The notes under the pieces were generated by a model. The model was not told where the DNA came from. It saw only the letters and a list, made by a program, of their open reading frames with translations, and did no database searches. The position numbers were made by a program, and so were the translations under genes. DNA of 64,000 nucleotides from Elephas maximus indicus (Eukaryota; Chordata; Mammalia; Proboscidea; Elephantidae): positions 55,408,001 to 55,472,000 of the forward strand of contig NC_064834.1 in the NCBI RefSeq assembly GCF_024166365.1. The letters run 5' to 3'. Positions 10,371 through 64,000 of the stretch are shown in pieces. Within the stretch, counting starts at the first letter, position 1. Every line of letters starts with the position of its first letter.

Positions 10371-11276
10371 GTGATGGTTAAGGTTATGTGTCACCTTGGC
10401 TGGGCCATGATTCTCGGTGTTAATATGTGATTGCTGCCATGATGGGATCTGCTGTGAGTAGCCAATCAGTTGAAAGGGAGTTTCCTTGGGGGTGTGGCCT
10501 GCATCAGAATATAACCAGACATCCTGGCTTTTTGCTCATTCTGGATCCTGTGGCTGCCTCCTGTTCATCTGACCTCCAGTTCTTGGGACTAGAGCTATCA
10601 GCTTAGCTGCTGATCTTGGGATTTGTGGATCTTCACAGCCTGTGAGCAAGAGCCCTGCTCTCTGACCTGCCAATCTTGAGCTCACCAGCCCCTGTGGCCA
10701 TATGAATCAGGAGAAGCCGCTATTCTGATTCACAGATTTGGGACGTTCCAGCCTGTACAATTGTGTGAGCTGTTTTCTTGATATAAATCTCTCCCTATAT
10801 ATATTTTTACGCTTTACTTGTTTTGCTTCACTAGAGAACCCAGCCTAAGACATTTGGTACTGAGAGAGACGGGTGTTGCCCTAACAGATACCTAAAATGT
10901 AGAAGCAGTTTTGAAACTGTGAATGGACAGAAGACTCAGAGGGAAGTGAGGAGAACTGTTAACACTGGAGAAAGGCGCAGATGGTCAGTAACAGCAGCAG
11001 AGGACTGGCAGGAGCAGAGAACTGGAAGCAGCAGAACCAGGAGACCAGTGCCAGACAATGCTGGAGCCAATGAGAGAGCTGAGTGCCTGTGCACGGGAGG
11101 CAGTATTGTGTGGTTGTCCTCCATTTTCTGAATCAGAAGAAGCCTCTATCCTGATCCACAGACTTGGGACATTCCAGCCTCTACAATCACAAGAGCCATT
11201 TCTGTGATATAAATCTCTCTACATGCATATTTATACACTTCACTGGTTTTGCTTCTCTAGAGAACCCAGCCCAAGA
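10371..11276 (+). mobile_element. LTR-retrotransposon relic with one full and one partial LTR
   Basis: A sequence opening TGTGATGGTTAAGG and closing AACCCAGCCTAAGACA (10371-10852) looks like a full LTR. About 280 bp of internal DNA follow. A second copy of the LTR's 3' part then runs 11131-11276 (shared gaatcag.agaagcc, tataaatctctc and ttctctagagaacccagcc). It sits inside a MIR fragment ('agagatcatatggtc' before, 'ccaaggtcacagagctag' after). No viral coding region is intact. Confidence 0.65.
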
Positions 11277-11329
11277 TACCCAAGGTCACAGAGCTAGTTA
11301 ATGACAGGACAAATCATCTTAAGCCAAAG

Positions 11330-12165
11330 ATCTTTCTATGTACTCTTGTGCCAGACATATGTCTTATGAAAGAGACAGAACAAATATAATACATAAAAGT
11401 AGGGAGGAATGGAATAGTACAAAAGCTTTTATCAGCCCCAAAGGACTGGCTTCCTGCTGATGCTAGGCTGGGCTACTCCCACTTAGTGTTGAATAAAATA
11501 TATTCAATATTGACCATTCAAGTACTTAAAATTCAAAATATGCTATGGTGTCTAGATTTTTAAACCGGAATTTCAATACCAGTTGCAAAAGAGGTATGTC
11601 TATACGTTTTTTTTTTTTTTTTAATTTCCCAAGATTTGAATATGTTAAGCTTTCTCATTATACTGCCAAATACTTATGATTCATTTCAGAAGTAGCTAGG
11701 GATGAGGGAAGGGTGGGAGTGTGTGTGCGCGTGTGTGTAGAACAATTCCATATGACGCAGAAGGAGAGATGAGATAGAAGGTATTTTTAGACTTCTTTTT
11801 CAAAACAAAAAAAAGCTCAAATCAGGTGAGTTGTTTACATTTTTTTCTTTTAAAATAGCAAAAAATGACCAAAACCTGACTTGAATTTTCTAAATGACAC
11901 ACAATTCTATTTCAGGAGAATAACTGTCATAATTAGAGGTTACTGTCTTAAAATACCTGAAAGATTCCTTTTAAAAAGTGTAACTGCACAAGGATAGAAA
12001 AATGTATTTATATCACAGTTCTTGTACATTAAAAGAATATGCTACTTCCATTTAACCTACACAGTAGCATTTAAAGAACTGACTAGCAACCTTACTGTCT
12101 AAATTAGAAACAAGGAAGGGGAAAGGAACTGGCATGTAATTTGCTTTCAAGAGGTGTAAAGTTCT
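11330..12165. other. Intergenic, no gene seen
   Basis: AT-rich DNA with a T17 run near 11,610 and a short (GT) stretch at about 11,719-11,740. Nothing coding is recognised. Confidence 0.5.
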
Positions 12166-12167
12166 TT

Positions 12168-12212
12168 AATTTTCATTCATTCATTCATCCATTCACTCAT
12201 TCAATCATTCAG
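12168..12212. repeat. (ATTC)n tetranucleotide microsatellite
   Basis: Degenerate tandem ATTC/CATT units over about 45 bp. Confidence 0.85.
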
Positions 12213-12310
12213 TAAAAAATTATGGAATAGCAAGATATTGGTTATAAGGATCAGCAAGACATAGTCCCTGCCCTCAAAGCGCTCTTAGTCTAGAGGGAGA
12301 AACACATACC

Positions 12311-12555
12311 TTCAAACACATACATATATATACACATGCTGACACATAGACACATACCCATACACACATTTTCACACAACATACTCACATACAGAATACA
12401 TATACACATGCTCACACACATATACTTTTCCATACACATAAATACACGTGCACACAATCACACACACTCATATATACACACACACATACATATTCACATA
12501 CGAATACACACACACATATATATCCAAATACACACACTCACACACATACATGCCT
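12311..12555. repeat. Degenerate (CA)n / (ACACAT)n tract
   Basis: About 245 bp of imperfect ACACAT-type repeats. The ORF at 12336-12572 (all His, Thr and Ile) is a product of this tract. Confidence 0.9.
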
Positions 12556-12689
12556 GGGAGCTAACAGAGTAGAGACAGTAGAGTACATTTCCAAGTTGAG
12601 AAAGGAGAAAGATAGAGCAGTGCCAGCAATCCTGTGAGACAGTTACTACAGAAGCTCAGTGAGGTTAAGTGAGCAGTATTAGTAGAGTT

Positions 12690-12920
12690 GTTAAATGCTA
12701 GGGAATTAAATTTATGAAGATCTGGATTCAAGTCCAAACCTGCCATTACTATCTTTGGGGCAATGACTAGTTACCAAACTCTCTGCCTTAGTTTTCTTTT
12801 CTTTAATACCATAGCACCTATCTCATAAGGCTGAGAGAAGGTTAAAATGAGATAATATCTGTAAACCACTTAGTATGATGCCTGGGTAAGCACTTCATAC
12901 ATATTAAAGTTTTAATTTTT
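12690..12920 (+). mobile_element. MIR SINE
   Basis: It shows the MIR order: 'gatctggattcaagtcc', then 'gcaatgactagttac', 'ctctgccttagttttctt', 'aggttaaaatgagataatatctgtaaa' and 'gcctgggtaagcacttcatacat'. Confidence 0.75.
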
Positions 12921-13374
12921 AATGATATCCTTATTATTATTGATGAAGGTTACATACCAGGTAAATTGTGAATTTAGCAATCCCCTCACCAAGCTTTTTA
13001 GTGAGAATGTATTAAACTGTTTTTAAGGTAAGTAGGGTCAAAAAAGTGTGTATTAAATAAATACTTTACATGGTCACTGGTTAAACTTTTAAAAGCCTAA
13101 GCATTCAGGGAAGCCAAACTATGATGTACAAATAACAAAAAAATCGAGATGTCATGGTCAGTGTTGGGAAAATCTGAATCTGCCTAAGTGGCATCTCGCC
13201 CCGCATTATGAATTAATTTCTTTTTCCATAATTTCATGGTGAAAATATATAAGCTATTATTAACTCCATGATCATTTTTATCAAAGTATGTTAGACTTGA
13301 TTCTCTCATTTATAGAATATTAACAATATCATTTGATATTATTCATTGATATGATGGGGCAATTTAAAAAACAA

Positions 13375-13550
13375 GCTATAGAAGCGACTAATATGCATAT
13401 GAAAAGGCATTACCTCACTAACAATCAGAGAATTGTAAATTAAAATGAAAGGTTCCTTTAGGGTATCATCTTGGCAAAGATTACAAAGATGGATAATACT
13501 TTGGTGTTATTGAGGGTGTATCGAAACTTGCATGTTTATACTTTGTTGGT
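13375..13550 (+). mobile_element. L1M fragment, left part
   Basis: 'atgcatatgaaaaggcattacctcactaacaatcagagaa' matches the end of ORF2 in old L1s. It resumes at 14159 after the RTE insertion. Confidence 0.7.
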
Positions 13551-14158
13551 TGTTGTCATTACTTGCCGTTGAGTTGGTTCTAACTCATAGCGGACCTATG
13601 CACAACCAAACGGAACACTGCCCGGGCCTGAACCATCCTCACAACCCTTGTTGTGCTCCAGCCCATTGTTACAGCCACTGTGTCAGTTCATCTCATTGGG
13701 GGTCTTCTTATTTTTGCTGGCCCTCTACTTTATTAAGCATGATGTCCTTCTCCAGGGACTGATCCCTCCTGATAACGTGTCCAAAGTATCTAAGACGTAG
13801 TCTTGCCACACTTGATTCTAAGGAGCATTCTGGTTGTACTTCTTCCAAGACAGATTCGTTCATTCTTCTGGTAGTCCACGGTATATTCAATATTCTTCTC
13901 CAACACCACAATTCAAAGGCCTCAATTCTTCTTCAGTCCTCCACATTCATGGCCCAGCTGTCACATGCATATGAGGCAATTGAAAACACCATGGTTTGGG
14001 TCTGGTGCACCTTAGTCTTCAAGGTGACATCTTTGCTTTTGAACACTTTAAAGAGGTCTTTTGCAGCAGATTTGCCCAATGCAATGAGTCTTTTGATTTC
14101 TTGACTGCTGCTTCTGTGGGTGTTGATTATGGATCCAAGTAAAACGAAATCCTTGACA
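13551..14158 (-). mobile_element. RTE/BovB-like LINE fragment with 11-bp TSD
   Basis: Minus-strand frames at 13708-13911 and 13933-14259 translate as the C-terminal part of an RTE (BovB-type) reverse transcriptase (WTTRRMNESVLEEV, LRLRYFGHVIRR). An 11-bp duplication, actttgttggt, lies at 13540-13550 and 14159-14169. Its 3' terminus, next to 13551, shares about 35 bp with the AfroSINE tail, consistent with this LINE class mobilising the SINE. Confidence 0.88.
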
Positions 14159-14525
14159 ACTTTGTTGGTAGGAGTGCAAATTGGTACAACCTTTCTAGAG
14201 GCCAGTTTGGCAACATAGGTAAAAAAAAATTTAAATACTCTTTGACTCAGCAGTTTCACTTCTTGAAATTTATCTTAAGGAAGTATAATCAGACAAATAT
14301 ACAAAGATGCTTGCATATGCATGCTCACTGTAGTGTTGTTTATGATTGCAAAAAATTGGAAATATCTTAAACACGGACCAATAGAGAAATAGTTAAATAA
14401 ATTATGGTACACTATATACTGGGGCTCCATGCAGCAATTAAAAAAGATTAGGTAGGCATATTTGTACTGGCAAGGAAAGATGTCCACGATTCATTGAAAG
14501 TGGAAAAACAGTTCAGATAAAAGTA
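14159..14525 (+). mobile_element. L1M fragment, right part
   Basis: 'gcaaattggtacaacctttct', 'gactcagcagtttcacttctt' and 'aataaattatggtacactatatact' follow the order of old L1 ORF2/3' DNA interrupted at 13551. Confidence 0.75.
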
Positions 14526-14615
14526 GTTGTCAGGCGATATTATTTGAATATTAAAAAAAAACAAAGTATGTAGAAAAAAATCTAGTAAGGTATATAAGTA
14601 GATCTATCTATTTTT

Positions 14616-14778
14616 GGAAACCCTGGCGGCGGAGTGGTTAAGTGCTATGGCTGCCAACCAAAGGGTCAGCAGTTGGAATCCGCCAGGCGCTCCTTGGAAA
14701 CTTTATGGGGCAGTTCTACTCTGTCCTATAGGGTCGCTATGAGTTGGAATCGACTCAACAGCACTGGGTTTTACTGGG
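14616..14778 (+). mobile_element. AfroSINE-type SINE, short form, 11-bp TSD
   Basis: A nearly intact copy with direct repeats tatctattttt at 14605-14615 and 14779-14789. The head is of the 'ggaaaccctggcggc' type. Confidence 0.93.
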
Positions 14779-14794
14779 TATCTATTTTTAAAAG

Positions 14795-14945
14795 GTTTAT
14801 TGAGGTATAATTTACATATTATAAAATTCACCCATTGTAAATGTACAACTCACTGATTTTTAGTGAATTTATACAGTTATGCAACCATTATCACAATCCA
14901 GTTTTAGAACCTTCTTATCACCCCAAAAAGTTCCCTCATGCTTAT
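14795..14945 (-). mobile_element. L1M 3' region, antisense
   Basis: 'ggtttattgaggtataatttacatattataaaattcaccc' is the complement of an old L1 3' end. Confidence 0.65.
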
Positions 14946-14949
14946 AGGC

Positions 14950-15170
14950 TTAATTTTTTGGCTTTAACAAAGAGAAGTTTATTCTCTCACCGTCTTTTAG
15001 GCTAGGTGTCCAAATTCAGGGTGTCTGCTCCAGGGGAGGCTTTCTTTCTCTGTCGGCCCTGGAGGAAGGTCCTTGTCATCAATCTTCCTCTGGTCAAGAA
15101 GATTCTCAGCACAGGAACCTCTGGTCTAAAGGACGTTCTCTGCTGCTGTCATTGTCATAGGCTTAATTTT
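14950..15170 (-). mobile_element. MaLR/MLT1-like LTR fragment, antisense
   Basis: 'aaagagaagtttattctctcac...gtccaaattcagggtgtctgctccagggg' recurs at 16373-16580 and 63160-63930. The subfamily is uncertain. Confidence 0.5.
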
Positions 15171-15293
15171 TAACAGTGGTTAGGTTAGGGGTGGAGTTGG
15201 TGGTGGGATGGAAGGAAAGGAGAATTATAGACAGTTTTCTAGTTTATTATTTCTGTATTGCTTGAATTATTTACAAGTGTATAAAAATCCCAA

Positions 15294-15450
15294 AAAACTC
15301 ATTGCCATTGAGTTGATTCTGACTCATAGTGACCCTACAGGACAGAGTAGAACTGCCCCATAGGGTTTCCAAGGAGCGGCTGGTAGAGTTAAACCATCAG
15401 CCTTTTGGCTAGTAGCCTAATGCTTAACCACTGTGCAACCAGGGCTCAGC
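15294..15450 (-). mobile_element. AfroSINE-type SINE, antisense, short form
   Basis: Complement of tail 'cattgccattgagttgattc', middle 'ggacagagtagaactgcccc' and head 'ttaaccactgtgcaaccagg'. Confidence 0.88.
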
Positions 15451-16027
15451 AACAAGTGTATACTACCTTTTAATTTGAGAAAACAGGAGAGTTCTCCATT
15501 TTGAAAAGAACCCAAAATCTACTTCTCATATTTATTCTAAGGAAATGATCAAGTATATGGAAAAGAATTTGTGTATAAATAAATATCAAAGACATTTATC
15601 AACGTTTTACATAAAACAAAAAAAATTGTTAAGTAATCTGCCTCATGATGGAACAGAAGAATTATTAATGATACTGGAATGTAAAAAGTTCTGGGTAAAA
15701 ACTTTTATATGCAGTATGACCTCATCATGTAAAAAAAAAAATTAACGTATATCCCCCCCCCAAAAAAAAAAACTTGTTTGGAAATATAATGAAATCTTAC
15801 TGACGGTTATCTTTGAACGGCAGAATTACAATATCTTTGTGCGTTTCTGCATTTTCCACAATGAGCGTGCATTTTCTTTATATTTAGTCTCATTTCCATA
15901 AATGTTATCAATTAAAAATAGAGAGGTTAATTATGGTATTGTTTTTACAGGTGTATACATTTGTCAAAATGTATAAAATTGTAGATTTTAAATATTTACA
16001 GCCTATTTTTTTATTATATATTAATTA

Positions 16028-16179
16028 TGGAGCTCTGGTGGCTCAGCGGTTAAGAGCTCAGCTGCTAACCAAAAGGTCAGCAGTTGGAATCCACCAGCCA
16101 TTCCTTGGAAACCCTATGGGGCAATACCACTTTGTCCTACAGGGTCACTATGAGTTGGAGTCCAATGGATGGCAACTGG
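16028..16179 (+). mobile_element. AfroSINE-type SINE, 16-bp TSD
   Basis: Head 'ggagctctggtggctcagcgg'. A direct repeat tattatatattaatta lies at 16012-16027 and 16180-16195. Confidence 0.93.
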
Positions 16180-16372
16180 TATTATATATTAATTACACCT
16201 GAATAAAGCTGTTAAAAAAATTGGAGATTGCTTAATCTTCATAACTCTTTTACTGGAAGAGGGATTTTATTTCTATTACACCATTTTCGGGCTGGAGTAG
16301 GGCATAAAGGTTGGGAAGGAGTTGATCGACATCCTCTAAATAGCAATACTACCTCTGCCCCAGATGCTTTCA

Positions 16373-16580
16373 TTTTTTTTGGCTTCAACAAAGAGAAATG
16401 TATTGTCTCACAGTCCAGTAGGCTTCATGTCCAAATTCAGGGCGTCAGCTCCAGGGGAAGGCTTTCTCTGTCTGTTCTGGAGGAAGGTTCTTGTCATCAA
16501 TCTTCCCCTGGACTAGGAAATTCTCTGCATAGGAACCCCGGGTCCAAAGGACGGGCTCTGCTCTCAGCACTGCTGTCTTG
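16373..16580 (-). mobile_element. MaLR/MLT1-like LTR fragment, antisense
   Basis: Related to 14950-15170 and 63160-63930: 'aaagagaaatgtattgtctcac...gtccaaattcagggcgtcagctcc'. Confidence 0.5.
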
Positions 16581-16945
16581 GTGGCCAGATACCTTCACTG
16601 ATGGATTGATTGATTCATTCAAAGGACCTGCCTTCCTACTACACACCAGAAATGTTATCAGGTATTTGTATACCATGATGAACAAACCACTGCTCTCAGA
16701 AAAGTTCCAATCTGGTTGGAGGAGGGGGAAGGTAGGTCACCATCTGACAGATTCCAGACAACGCCCACATCACTGCCAAGCAGACCTTGACCCCTGTGCT
16801 GCCCTAAGGGACCAGAGCAGGTCAGAAAGCAAGGGCCTTAGTAAGTAGTTCAGGTGGTCAAGAATAAATGATACCATGATTATGGCCGTGAAAGTGGCCA
16901 GAAGGTAGGTTACTCTCAAAAGAGTATCAGGGTTATCACTTGAGA

Positions 16946-17098
16946 AACCCACTGCCCTAGAGTCGATTGGACTCATAGCGACTTCATAGGACAGAGTAGA
17001 ACTGCCCATAGAGTTTCCAAAGAGCGCCTGGTGGATTCGAACTGCCTACCTCTTGGTTAACAGCAGTAGCACTTAACCACTATGCCACCAGGGCTTTC
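16946..17098 (-). mobile_element. AfroSINE-type SINE, antisense, 11-bp TSD
   Basis: Flanked by atcacttgaga at 16935-16945 and 17099-17109. It ends 500 bp before the SLK CpG island. Confidence 0.92.
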
Positions 17099-17204
17099 AT
17101 CACTTGAGAAGTGAGCTTAAAGAATTTTTATGTATCTAAATCTATTTATCTTACTCACACATTTATAACGTTAAGAACTAAGGTTGATCGTTTCTGGTTT
17201 ACTC

Positions 17205-17345
17205 AGCAAAGGGCTTACATCCATTGTCTCATTTACTCCCCACCACGACCCCTCAGGCAGGGACTCTGCTACTTTTTTTCACAAATGAGAAAACTGAGAC
17301 TGAGAGGTTACCTGCCAGAGGTCACAGAGCTGGAAAGCTTAGGCT
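17205..17345 (+). mobile_element. MIR-type SINE, diverged
   Basis: 'cacaaatgagaaaactgagactgagaggtta...gccagaggtcacagagctgg' is the MIR core. Confidence 0.6.
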
Positions 17346-17477
17346 CTTCAACGCCTAAGCTCCAGCCACCACATACACTCCCCTTCATTGTACTCTGGGG
17401 CCCTTTCAGGGAGGAAAAAGTCCACTTCCGGACCCCAGCCAGACTGCTCAGTTTTCGCTCTTCAATCTCAAAATTTT

Positions 17478-17582
17478 CCAGATGCAGATTTAACAACTGC
17501 TGGCACAACCAACAGGGTCATGCCCACTGGTGCAACTCCACCAAAACCGCGGACTGACATGGATTTGTATCTTGATGGGTAA
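17478..17582 (+). other. Exon-like ORF block upstream of the CpG island, unrecognised
   Basis: An open frame runs to the stop at 17580-17582. It starts as far back as a CTG near 17388, but its protein-like part begins about 17,478. That part reads with Thr/Pro-rich, non-repetitive composition including TPPKPRTDMDLYLDG. It is preceded by TTTTCCAG and contains a potential donor (G|GTAAAC) near its end. It could be a piece of a processed pseudogene, an upstream exon or chance. I do not recognise the protein and assign no function. Confidence 0.25.
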
Positions 17583-17589
17583 ACTCCAG

Positions 17590-61068
<43,479 letters not shown>

Positions 61069-61169
61069 GTAATTTTAAAAGCTTTGATTAAAATTCTATG
61101 CTTGCATTCATCCACCCATACACCCAGCCATTGGTTCTTGACGGCATGTGTGTCAGGTATAGGAGAACA

Positions 61170-61450
61170 GGGATGAAAAGACAAAGTCCCCGAAGGGTTT
61201 GGAATCTAATGATGAGCAATTACAAATCTGTAGGATCTGCCCTGAAGAGGTAAGCATAAGATACGGGGGAAAAGAGCAGAATGTACAAGCAAAGGAGGAG
61301 GAGTGCTTAAATCTGCCCAGGGAAGTCAGGAAAAGCTTTAGCAAGGAAGTGCCTTGTAAGCCAAGTGAGGCTTGAAGGATGAGTAAGAGCTTTCTAGGCA
61401 GATGGACAGGTTGGGGTGGTGGAGGCATTTTAAGTAGAGGGAAGAGCATG
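61170..61450 (+). mobile_element. L2-like LINE body fragment
   Basis: 'ccaagtgaggcttgaaggatgagtaagag...ggtggtggaggcattttaagtagagggaagagcatg' follows the usual L2/L3 order. Diverged. Confidence 0.5.
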
Positions 61451-61612
61451 AATGCAAGTGATGTGTACAGAGAATTGTAGATAGTTCCTTAGAGGTGTGT
61501 GTGCCTGTATGTAGGCATTAGGAAGGGAGAGAAAGAGTAAAGGAAATAATGACAGATGGACTGGAGCCAGATTACAAGGATCCTGTATACTAATTAAATT
61601 TACAGTCCAGTA

Positions 61613-61730
61613 AAATCGGCAGTTCGAATCTGCCAGGCGCTCTTTGGAAACTCTGTGGGGCAGTTCTACTCTGTCCTGTAGGGTCGCTATGATTCAGAAT
61701 CGACTCGAGGGCACTGGTCTGGGTTAAAAT
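61613..61730 (+). mobile_element. AfroSINE-type SINE, 5'-truncated
   Basis: Begins mid-head at 'atcggcagttcgaatctgcc' and continues to the tail 'cagaatcgactcgagggc'. Confidence 0.88.
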
Positions 61731-62539
61731 CAGGACAACTCCCTTCCTTCCCTCCTTCATCCTTTCCTCCCTGCATTTTCCCTGTTTGTACTTGACTACC
61801 TGCTAGCCTGGTCCTATTGGGCAACCATTTCAACTGTTTTTGCTATCACCATATGATCCCTATCTCCTTGCTAACCCTTAAGCCCTTGTTTTCTCTTGGG
61901 TTCCTCCCTGCTGTATGTTTCAACTATTCTTTCTTTTCATTCATCTAATCGACCAATCAAGAAAATACGTATGTAGCCCCTGGGACCAAGTGCTAAGAGT
62001 TTCTAAAGGAAATGAAATGACTAAATCAGATGATAGTATGGCTTTTTGATTTAAATTTCATTTATTTAAAACTTTTTTGGATAGGTGATACATTCACATG
62101 GTTCAGAATTCAAAAGGTACAAAAGGGTAAATAGTGAAAAGTCCCTCCCTCCAGTTTCTCATTTAACTCCTTGCAGCCTAACTTTCACCTCAAACTCCCC
62201 AATTGAACTTGTTGACGATGGTTCCAAGTGAGTTGGTGATAACCAAATCCTATCGTCTTCCTGTATAGGCCCTAGTGACGATCAGTTTAGTATCAGAGGC
62301 ACTGTTAAAAATCTTGTTTCTTAAAATTCTCCTCTTGCCTGGCTTTTGTGATATAACTTTTCTTTTTCTGTGCTCTTTATCACCTTCTCTTTGTCTTCTA
62401 GTCACCTGAAATGTGGACATTTCCCAATTTTATGTCCGTAGCTCTATTCTTTCTCTGAATTCTCTATCTTGGTGATCTTGTAGCTAGTCATGGTTTCAAC
62501 TGTTGCATATTTAAGGACAGTTCCAAAGCCTGTATACTA

Positions 62540-62712
62540 AGGGTTGTATAGAGCACAAGCTCTAGAGTCAGATCTGGGTTTACATCTCCTTGTTGCCACT
62601 TACTGATTAATTTCGTTACTTAACATTTCTAAGCCCAGTTTTCCTCATTTGTAAAACAAGGATGATACTACCTACCTAACTGGGGCTAAGAGAGTTAAAA
62701 CAAGTTATGTTT
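62540..62712 (+). mobile_element. MIR SINE
   Basis: 'agctctagagtcagatctgggttt...cagttttcctcatttgtaaaacaaggatgatactacctac...aagagagtt'. Confidence 0.8.
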
Positions 62713-62829
62713 ATTCCACTACCCGAGCCATAGTCAGGGTTCATTGAATTATTGCTATTGCTTTATTATTGATTGTTTTTATTATTATCAGTCCAAGCTC
62801 TGAGCTCGTATTTTCCATCTGCATGTTCC

Positions 62830-63120
62830 ACTCCTTATTGTTTCATTCAGGCTTCTGTTCAAGTATCTCTCAAAAGTTCCTTTTTTTGACCACTATCTAT
62901 AAAATAGTCCCTACTCCCACCTAAACATTCCCTTTCTCCTCACACTTGTTTATTTTTCTTCATAATAGTCATCTCCATCAGATGTATTTGTTTATTGTTT
63001 GTCTTCTTTCAGAGAATGTAAACTCCCTGGAAGTAGGCTGTTACCTGTGTTCACTGATGTGTAGCCAACTTTTGGAACAGCTCCTGGCATACTGATCATT
63101 ACATACTTGTTGAATGTTGA
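62830..63120 (+). mobile_element. L2 3' end
   Basis: 'aatgtaaactccctggaagtaggctgttacc...gaacagctcctggcatactgatcattacatacttgttgaatgt'. Confidence 0.75.
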
Positions 63121-63159
63121 CTGAAGAATGAAAACTCAATTCTTGAGTATTTTCTTAGT

Positions 63160-63930
63160 TATCTAATGTTGGTATAACAGAAATACCCCAAGTGGATGGC
63201 TTTAACAGAAATTTATTCCCTCCCGGTTAGTAGGTTAGAAGTCCAAATTCAGGGTGCCAGCTCTAGGGGAAGACAGAGAGGGCTTTCCCTCTCTTTCAGC
63301 TCTAGAGGAGGGTCATTGTTTCCTTTCAACGTCTGTGGGCCCTCATCTCCATGTGTCTTGGTATCAATTTTCCCCTGGGTCTAGGAGGCTCTCAGCACAG
63401 GGACCATGGGTCCAAAGGATGTGCTTCATTCCCAGCTCTTCATTCTTGGTGGTAGTGAGGCCCCTCTACTCTCTGCTCAGGAGCCCTGGTGGTGCATTGA
63501 TTAAGGGCTACAGCTGCTAACCGAAAGGTCAGGAGTTTGAATCCACCAGCCACTCCTTGGAAACCCTATGGGGCAGTTCTTCTCTGTCCTATAGGGTTGT
63601 TATGAGTCGGAATCAACTTGATGGCAACGGGTTTAGTTTACTGTCTGTTTACTTCTCTCTCCTTTTATCTCTTATAAGATAAAAGTTATGACTCAGGTAA
63701 AGGTGTGACTTATGTAAGGGTGTGACTTGAGTGAGGCCGTGATTCAAGATGCACCCCAGGCTGATCCTGCCTCACTAACATATAGAGGTTAGGATTTACA
63801 ACATACTATAAAATGGAGGATAACTACATTAGATCACAAAATGAAGGACAGCCACACAATACTGGGACTCATAGCCTAGCCAGGTCGACAGTATTTTTGG
63901 GGGACACAAATTCAATCCATGGCAGAGAGA
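63160..63930 (-). mobile_element. MaLR/MLT1-like LTR relic, antisense, split by a SINE
   Basis: The left part carries 'tttaacagaaatttattccctcccgg', and the right part ends with 'gggggacacaaattcaatccatgg', matching MLT1-type ends in complement. The SINE at 63481 interrupts it. Confidence 0.55.
63481..63645 (+). mobile_element. AfroSINE-type SINE inside the LTR relic
   Basis: Complete short-form copy: head 'ggagccctggtggtgcattg', tail 'atgagtcggaatcaacttgatggcaacggg'. Confidence 0.92.
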
Positions 63931-64000
63931 AGACCAAACTCAACATCCTTATTCCTTCATCTCCATCTTACTTTCCCCCTCCCTCCATTTCCATCCACCA

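Larger units (their letters stand above)
61069..64000 (+). other. SLK: SLK intron 18, left part
   Basis: About 2.9 kb with L2-like, MIR, SINE and LTR relics. No exon matching the SLK C-terminus is found, so the last exon lies past the window. The stretch 61,740-62,530 shows little that I can name. Confidence 0.8.

Noticed and set aside
12168-12212. CRISPR-like spacing in short repeats
   Set aside because: Simple tetranucleotide repeats without spacers. CRISPR is not expected in a mammalian genome.
12336-12572. 78-codon His/Thr/Ile ORF
   Set aside because: It is a direct translation of a degenerate CA-type microsatellite.
1-17400. Search for the upstream neighbour STN1 (expected from human gene order)
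   Set aside because: No exon resembling it was seen on either strand. In human the intergenic gap is larger than this flank.
61069-64000. Search for the final SLK exon and for the neighbour COL17A1
   Set aside because: No stretch encodes the expected SLK C-terminus, and no collagen-type Gly-X-Y exons are seen. Both must lie to the right.

Overview
The window is mammalian nuclear DNA holding most of one multi-exon protein gene, SLK (STE20-like serine/threonine kinase), on the plus strand. Its lineage can be read from the repeats. About 33 copies belong to a tRNA-headed SINE whose 3' tail matches an RTE/BovB-like LINE that is also present here, and there are many copies of one L1 3' UTR family. 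From memory of repeat families this is the AfroSINE/RTE/L1 combination of Afrotheria, most likely an elephant; the genus cannot be settled without a search.

Layout. Bases 1 to about 17,470 are intergenic: SINEs, 5'-truncated L1s, two LTR-bounded relics with target-site duplications (7660-7997 and 9352-9977), a double-LTR relic (10371-11276) and an RTE fragment nested in an old L1 (13551-14158). A CpG island at about 17,590-18,300 marks the SLK promoter and 5' UTR. Coding exon 1 starts at ATG 18346. Eighteen coding exons follow: 18346-18495, 29025-29189, 30905-30953, 31291-31440, 36712-36784, 36946-37140, 37681-37762, 39905-40033, 40896-42248, 45782-45912, 46079-46202, 47623-47802, 50195-50287, 57783-57912, 58548-58672, 59207-59395, 59964-60089 and 60955-61068. 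Together they give 3558 nt, or 1186 codons, with reading frame kept across every junction. The last exon, encoding roughly 48-50 C-terminal residues, lies beyond the right edge.

Protein logic. Exons 1-8 encode the N-terminal kinase domain with all catalytic motifs intact. Exon 9 (1353 nt) encodes the long acidic central region, including a DTED sequence at the expected caspase-3 site. Exons 10-18 encode the C-terminal coiled-coil (AT1-46 homology) region. Exon 13 (93 nt, 31 residues) corresponds to the cassette exon known to be skipped in mammalian SLK.

Most unusual points: (i) an 84-bp near-perfect palindrome and two UGCAUG (RBFOX-type) motifs in the 500 bp before cassette exon 13, inside an 8.7-kb stretch with no AfroSINE; (ii) read-through of exon 9 giving 22 new residues, a stop and an AATAAA 15 nt later, a possible truncated kinase isoform; (iii) intron 15 open in frame for 70 codons behind a weak donor; (iv) an LTR relic with three internal ~70-bp tandem repeats and a 6-bp duplication; (v) an uncharacterised exon-like ORF at the upstream edge of the CpG island. 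I saw no clearly novel system, no CRISPR array and no second protein gene.
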